Below, one piece after another: positions 5,887-8,885 of a stretch of 8,885 nt of DNA. The notes under the pieces are model-generated. The model ran no database searches. It was given only the letters and a program-made list of their open reading frames with translations, and had not been told where the DNA came from. The stretch is taken from contig PWGE01000300.1 in NCBI GenBank assembly GCA_003554345.1, positions 1 through 8,885 of the forward strand, in the 5' to 3' direction. The translations under genes were made by a program, and so were the position numbers. Source of the DNA: Candidatus Sumerlaeota bacterium (lineage in GTDB: Bacteria; Sumerlaeota; T1SED10-198M). Each line of letters starts with the position of its first letter. Positions within the stretch are counted from its first letter, which is position 1.

Positions 5887-6663
5887 ATGAAAATAACCTT
5901 TTTAGGCACCGGTACTTCTTTTGGAGTCCCAATGATTGGATGTCCCTGTGAGGTCTGTCAATCAGATGATTCTTATAATAAAAGATTGCGAAGTTCTATA
6001 CTGGTCCAAACTGATTCGACCAGTATTCTCATCGATACTTCTCCTGATTTTCGCCAGCAGGCTTTGCAGGCAAAACTAAAATCACTTTCCGCTGTTCTCT
6101 ATACCCATTATCATTTTGACCATCTTGCCGGTCTTGATGATCTCAGGGCATTGCAATATCATCATTCCAGAGAAACAAAACCCATCACCCTTTTTGCTGA
6201 TAAAAGAACATTAGAAACTATCAAAAAGCGCTTTGCCTATTGTTTTCACTCCCCTACCGGCATACAAAACACACCCCGTGTTGTCGGTCAACAGATAACC
6301 CATTTCCACTCTTTTCACATCAATGATATTGAGGTTCTTCCCCTCCCTGTTTACCATGGCGACGAGATCATAACAGGTTATTGTCTCAACAGGAGTTTTG
6401 CTTATTTTACAGACATATCTTTGATGCCTGCCAGCAGCAGGGAATATATTAAGGGTCTGGATACGGTGGTACTCACTGCATTACGCCACCATCCCCACAA
6501 GAAACATTTTTCTTTACAGGAAGCCATGGTTGAGGCAAAAAAACTGCATGCAGAACGCATATTTTTCACCCATGTTTCACACAAAATTGATCATGGAAGC
6601 ATTTCACCTGGCCTTCCCGGGGGGATGCAACTTGCCTATGATGGCCTGGAAATTTTTATATAA
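5887..6663 (+). CDS. PhnP-like metallo-beta-lactamase-fold hydrolase
   Basis: The protein has 258 residues. ATG 5887 is chosen because GAGGGG (5872-5877) sits 9 bases before it and MKITFLGTGTSFGVP is the usual start of this family; the frame stays open back to a GTG at 5818, but that has no sensible ribosome site. Metal ligands are visible: H74, H76, D78 and H79 in THYHFDH, H157 in VYHGDE, D176 in FTDIS and H229 in FTHVSH. A Cys cluster at C19, C21 and C24 matches the additional zinc site of PhnP, the phosphoribosyl cyclic phosphate phosphodiesterase. No other phn gene is near, so the substrate could be a different phosphodiester. It is probably a cytoplasmic two-metal hydrolase; exact role uncertain. 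Confidence 0.9.
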   Translation: MKITFLGTGTSFGVPMIGCPCEVCQSDDSYNKRLRSSILVQTDSTSILIDTSPDFRQQALQAKLKSLSAVLYTHYHFDHLAGLDDLRALQYHHSRETKPITLFADKRTLETIKKRFAYCFHSPTGIQNTPRVVGQQITHFHSFHINDIEVLPLPVYHGDEIITGYCLNRSFAYFTDISLMPASSREYIKGLDTVVLTALRHHPHKKHFSLQEAMVEAKKLHAERIFFTHVSHKIDHGSISPGLPGGMQLAYDGLEIFI

Positions 6664-6728
6664 AATATTCCTTCTTTTTCTACTCAATTTTACAAAACTT
6701 TAAAGTAAAATATATCAGGTAAAGAATG

Positions 6729-6734
6729 TATAAT
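6729..6734 (+). promoter_or_regulatory. Candidate -10 element for the TPR lipoprotein gene
   Basis: A consensus TATAAT lies 22 bases before the ATG at 6756, but no good -35 is found at normal spacing. The upstream AT-rich inverted repeat (6687-6711) and the palindrome ATGTATACAT (6733-6742), which overlaps its end, could be operator-like. Transcription starting near 6741 would leave a very short leader that still includes GAGG. Confidence 0.4.
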
Positions 6735-6755
6735 GTATACATGAGGTAAAGACTA

Positions 6756-7436
6756 ATGACATCTCGAATAAAACACCAGGGAAAACTTCTCTTTTTATTG
6801 TTATCTCTCATTTTAACGGCATGCCAGATGGATCCTTTAGCGAATATTGACACAGAAGACAAGGATGCCCTGAGAAGACGTGGTTTTGAACTGATCAATG
6901 AGGGACGTTACAACGATGCCATGGAAGTGTTTAAATTTGCTGTGGAAAAATTTCCTGAAGAACCATATCTCTTTAATGGATATGGGTTGGCTGCCGAAAG
7001 AGCAGGAAGGGTAAGTCTGGCTGTTCGAAAATTCAGGCAGGCCTGCTGGATTGAACCCTTCAATGAGAATTTCCGCAATAATTTCGTCCGGGTCTATGAA
7101 AAACAACAGGAACAAAGACCAACTGACCCTGGCATTTCGGACTATGCCACTGGTAGCCCCCACCTTGACCAGTTAGACCGGGTTCGGGGAACTGTTTCCG
7201 GCGTTGACCAGCAAATGTTTGAAAGAGCCGTCCATCTTTTTCGTTCCCGACACAATAGATTACCTGAAAACTTAGAAGAGCTTGTCCGGGCAGGCATCAT
7301 CGGTCATGACCAGTTGAAAGACCCTTTTGGACGTCCCTACTGGTCTTATCGGGATAATGGCTCGTTTATTATAAGAAGTTCAGGACAGGATATGGTTATG
7401 TTCACTGATTACGATCGTGTTATAGTAATCCGCTGA
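6756..7436 (+). CDS. Lipoprotein with two TPRs and a pseudopilin-like C-terminal region
   Basis: The 226-residue precursor begins with a basic stretch, a hydrophobic core (11-20) and a lipobox ILTAC, so Cys23 is probably lipidated; Gln at +2 suggests the outer membrane. Two tetratricopeptide repeats follow, about residues 38-71 and 72-105, with the expected Gly, Ala, Phe and Pro positions (GRYNDAMEVFKFAVEKFPEE, then AGRVSLAVRKFRQACWIEP). After a polar linker, residues 149-226 run LPENLEELVRAGII, KDPFGRPYWSY and SSGQD, a pattern seen in the C-terminal part of GspG-type major pseudopilins. ATG 6756 has GAGG at 6743-6746, spaced 9. A terminator follows directly. It may be an outer-membrane scaffold or secretion-related factor; no type II secretion gene is nearby, so this is inference. 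Confidence 0.82.
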   Translation: MTSRIKHQGKLLFLLLSLILTACQMDPLANIDTEDKDALRRRGFELINEGRYNDAMEVFKFAVEKFPEEPYLFNGYGLAAERAGRVSLAVRKFRQACWIEPFNENFRNNFVRVYEKQQEQRPTDPGISDYATGSPHLDQLDRVRGTVSGVDQQMFERAVHLFRSRHNRLPENLEELVRAGIIGHDQLKDPFGRPYWSYRDNGSFIIRSSGQDMVMFTDYDRVIVIR

Positions 7437-7437
7437 A

Positions 7438-7467
7438 CAGAATGCCAATCGCATTTGGCCTGTTTTT
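7438..7467 (+). terminator. Intrinsic terminator after the TPR lipoprotein gene
   Basis: CAG and GCCAA (7438-7448, with a 3-base bulge AAT) pair with TTGGC and CTG (7455-7462), with loop TCGCAT, followed by TTTTT (7463-7467). It begins 2 bases after the stop codon. An alternative AATGC/GCATT pairing exists inside it but would not adjoin the T-tract. The next 125 bases hold nothing I can support except the palindrome AGGGATCCCT (7482-7491). Confidence 0.75.
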
Positions 7468-7592
7468 ATGATTCCTGTAAGAGGGATCCCTGCAAAAAAG
7501 TCAACCCAATAATCATTGAAAGAACCGGTACAGGTGAATCTTCCTCCTTACCACGGCATAGAAAAGACTTTTATTTTAATTTATTTAATATT

Positions 7593-7601
7593 TGCTATAA
7601 T
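7593..7601 (+). promoter_or_regulatory. Extended -10 promoter for yjbQ, STAS gene and accD
   Basis: TGCTATAAT is a perfect extended -10 element (TG-N-TATAAT). The -35 region is AT-rich without a clear match, which extended -10 promoters tolerate. Transcription would start near 7608, 35 bases before the yjbQ ATG. It lies after a terminator, as expected for the head of a new operon. Confidence 0.6.
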
Positions 7602-7642
7602 TTGAGAATGTTTGTACAAAACAGCTATTTTGAAAGGTAAGC

Positions 7643-8041
7643 ATGTTTTTAGAATTAACAGTCCAAACAAATACTCGCGAGCAGATGCTTGATATCACCG
7701 GAGATATAAAAAAACAACTCTCAAAATCGAGTATTAAATCAGGATTATGTGTTGTTTACACTCCTCATACAACCACTGCCATAACCACTAATGAAAATTA
7801 CGACCCTGCTGTCAAGACTGATATACTGCACTACTTAAATAAAAAGATTCCATCCGGTTGGGGGTTTTCGCATAGCGAAGGCAATTCAGACGCTCATCTT
7901 AAATCCAGTCTGATAGGTGCTCATGAAACATATATTATTGAAAACGGTGAACTCCGGTTAGGAACATGGCAGGGCATACTATTCTGCGAGTTTGATGGAC
8001 CCCGCACCAGAAAAGTACACCTGAAGTTTATTGGAGTATAA
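7643..8041 (+). CDS. yjbQ: YjbQ/UPF0047 family protein (secondary thiamine-phosphate synthase type)
   Basis: The 132 residues cover the whole small YjbQ fold. Family motifs are clear: VYTPHTTTAITTNENYDP (38-55) with His42 and Glu51, HSEGNSDAHLKSSLIG (77-92) with His77 and His85, and GTWQGILFCEFDGPRTRK near the end. The E. coli member can replace thiamine-phosphate synthase (ThiE) weakly when overproduced; its true role is unsettled, so a thiamine function should not be assumed, and no other thi gene is in view. AAAGG (7633-7637) lies 5 bases before the ATG. It is the first gene behind an extended -10 promoter, and the STAS gene starts 2 bases after its stop. Confidence 0.93.
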   Translation: MFLELTVQTNTREQMLDITGDIKKQLSKSSIKSGLCVVYTPHTTTAITTNENYDPAVKTDILHYLNKKIPSGWGFSHSEGNSDAHLKSSLIGAHETYIIENGELRLGTWQGILFCEFDGPRTRKVHLKFIGV

Positions 8042-8043
8042 CG

Positions 8044-8583
8044 ATGCCGAACGATTCCCAGATCGAAGCAGCAGTTGCAGAAGATATTGTCCTGCTCAGA
8101 ATTGTGGGAAGAGGATGCTTTCTCAACAGTCGTATCTTAAAAGACTTCATGGAGAACATGCTCGAAAAAAACTATCTCCAGTTCATTTTTGATCTCTCCG
8201 AATGTCTTACCATGGACAGCACCTTTATGGGGATGCTGGCAGGAATAGCCATGAAACTTCACCAAAAAAAAGAAGGAACTATCTGTCTGGTTAATCCCAA
8301 CAAGCAATGTTACCGTTTACTATCAACCCTTGGTCTTGACCAGATAATGGAAATTCACTCCCATTTTTCAAATCCTTCGGACATTTCTCAGGATTTTAAG
8401 GGTATACAATCAGAAAAAAGCTATTCAAAAAAAGAGAAGCTTATTCATGCCATTGAAGCTCATAAAAACCTGATGAAAATTGACTCCCAGAACAAGCTCA
8501 AATTCGAAAATGTGATTAATCTTCTGGAAAGAGACCTGGAAAAATACAAAAGTAAAAATAATGAGAACCCTGATTCTCAATAA
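8044..8583 (+). CDS. STAS-domain protein (anti-sigma factor antagonist-like) with helical tail
   Basis: Residues about 8-105 form a STAS domain like SpoIIAA: the core strand FIFDLSEC (47-54), then MDSTFMGMLAGI with D58-S59 at the position where SpoIIAA is phosphorylated (D57-S58 in Bacillus subtilis). A second part, 106-179, is rich in Lys, Glu and Asn and predicted helical, with AHKNLMKIDSQNKLKFENV as its most structured-looking stretch. Length 179 compares with about 110-120 for plain SpoIIAA proteins. GGAG (8033-8036) is 7 bases from the ATG and lies in the end of yjbQ; spacing to yjbQ is 2 bases and to accD 14 bases. No SpoIIAB-type kinase, PP2C phosphatase or sigma factor is visible, so its partner is unknown. 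It would act in the cytoplasm. Confidence 0.88.
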   Translation: MPNDSQIEAAVAEDIVLLRIVGRGCFLNSRILKDFMENMLEKNYLQFIFDLSECLTMDSTFMGMLAGIAMKLHQKKEGTICLVNPNKQCYRLLSTLGLDQIMEIHSHFSNPSDISQDFKGIQSEKSYSKKEKLIHAIEAHKNLMKIDSQNKLKFENVINLLERDLEKYKSKNNENPDSQ

Positions 8584-8597
8584 AAAAGAGGGCGAGC

Positions 8598-8885
8598 ATG
8601 TTCTTCAAGAAAACAAAATATACAAAAGTCAAATACAGCCAGCAAAAGAAGAGAGATGTGCCTGAAAAGCTCTGTACCGCCTGCCCCCGTTGTTCTGAAA
8701 TGATCCTGGAAATGGATCTCTCAAAGAATTTAAAGGTCTGTCCCATTTGTGACCATCATTTCAAGTTAACGGCTGAAGAAAGAATCCGCTACACTCTTGA
8801 TCCCGACTCTTTTTCTGAAAAGGATGCCAGCCTGGTACCCAATAATCCTCTGAAGTTTACAGACAGCAAACCCTATCCCAAAAGA
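8598..8885 (+). CDS. accD: Acetyl-CoA carboxylase carboxyltransferase subunit beta, N-terminal part
   Basis: The frame starts at ATG 8598 with AGAGGG (8587-8592) 5 bases upstream and is open through the window edge, so only the first 96 codons are seen of a protein usually near 280-300 residues. The visible part is the zinc-ribbon region typical of AccD: C29-P-R-C32, then NLKVCPICDHH with C48 and C51, followed by the conserved run leading to the AEERI segment. AccD joins AccA to form the carboxyltransferase that moves CO2 from biotin carrier protein to acetyl-CoA, making malonyl-CoA for fatty acids. The crotonase-fold catalytic region lies beyond the window. It follows the STAS gene by 14 bases, so it is most likely in the yjbQ operon. 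Confidence 0.95.
   Translation, partial: MFFKKTKYTKVKYSQQKKRDVPEKLCTACPRCSEMILEMDLSKNLKVCPICDHHFKLTAEERIRYTLDPDSFSEKDASLVPNNPLKFTDSKPYPKR

Noticed and set aside
7455-7640. 61-residue open frame starting with TTG between the TPR lipoprotein and yjbQ
   Set aside because: It begins inside the terminator stem, runs through the yjbQ promoter, and has no ribosome site or protein-like pattern.

Overview
The window reads as ordinary, gene-dense chromosome from a Gram-negative bacterium of moderate to low GC content. Evidence for an outer membrane is two lipoproteins: one of the Pal/OmpA peptidoglycan-binding type and one with TPRs. No transposase, integrase, phage gene, CRISPR array or other mobile sign was seen. 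A PVC-type lineage (Lentisphaerota or Verrucomicrobiota relatives) is possible, based on a small membrane protein that resembles a planctomycete/verrucomicrobial family and a SpoIIAA-like STAS protein with a helical tail next to accD. This is a low-confidence guess from family memory.

Left part, plus strand (1-2530): the C-terminal half of a sensor histidine kinase enters from outside, with its phospho-acceptor His only 8 bases from the edge. A stand-alone receiver protein, purM and a two-helix membrane protein follow with short gaps, and a hairpin plus short T-tract closes the run. Converging on it from the minus strand are trmH and mazG (2635-4052), which overlap by 4 bases (ATGA). A strong minus-strand terminator at 4131-4166 separates them from pal (4200-4775), which has its own candidate promoter.

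Middle (4896-5712, minus): a good sigma-70-type promoter drives tRNA-Glu(CTC) and tRNA-Val(GAC), both with encoded CCA. With no visible terminator after them, the transcript probably continues into two small membrane-protein genes (135 and 59 residues) that overlap by ATGA. The 59-residue gene is easily missed because of its size.

Right part, plus strand (5887-8885): a PhnP-like metallo-beta-lactamase-fold hydrolase; a lipoprotein with two TPRs and a pseudopilin-like C-terminus, closed by a terminator; then, behind an extended -10 promoter, yjbQ, a STAS protein and the start of accD (96 codons visible, running off the end).

Most genes are housekeeping: purine synthesis, nucleotide-pool cleaning, tRNA modification, envelope anchoring and fatty-acid synthesis. 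I found no convincing new multi-gene system. The items most worth a second look are the tRNA-linked pair of overlapping small membrane genes, the TPR/pseudopilin-like lipoprotein, and the STAS protein with a conserved-looking tail beside accD.
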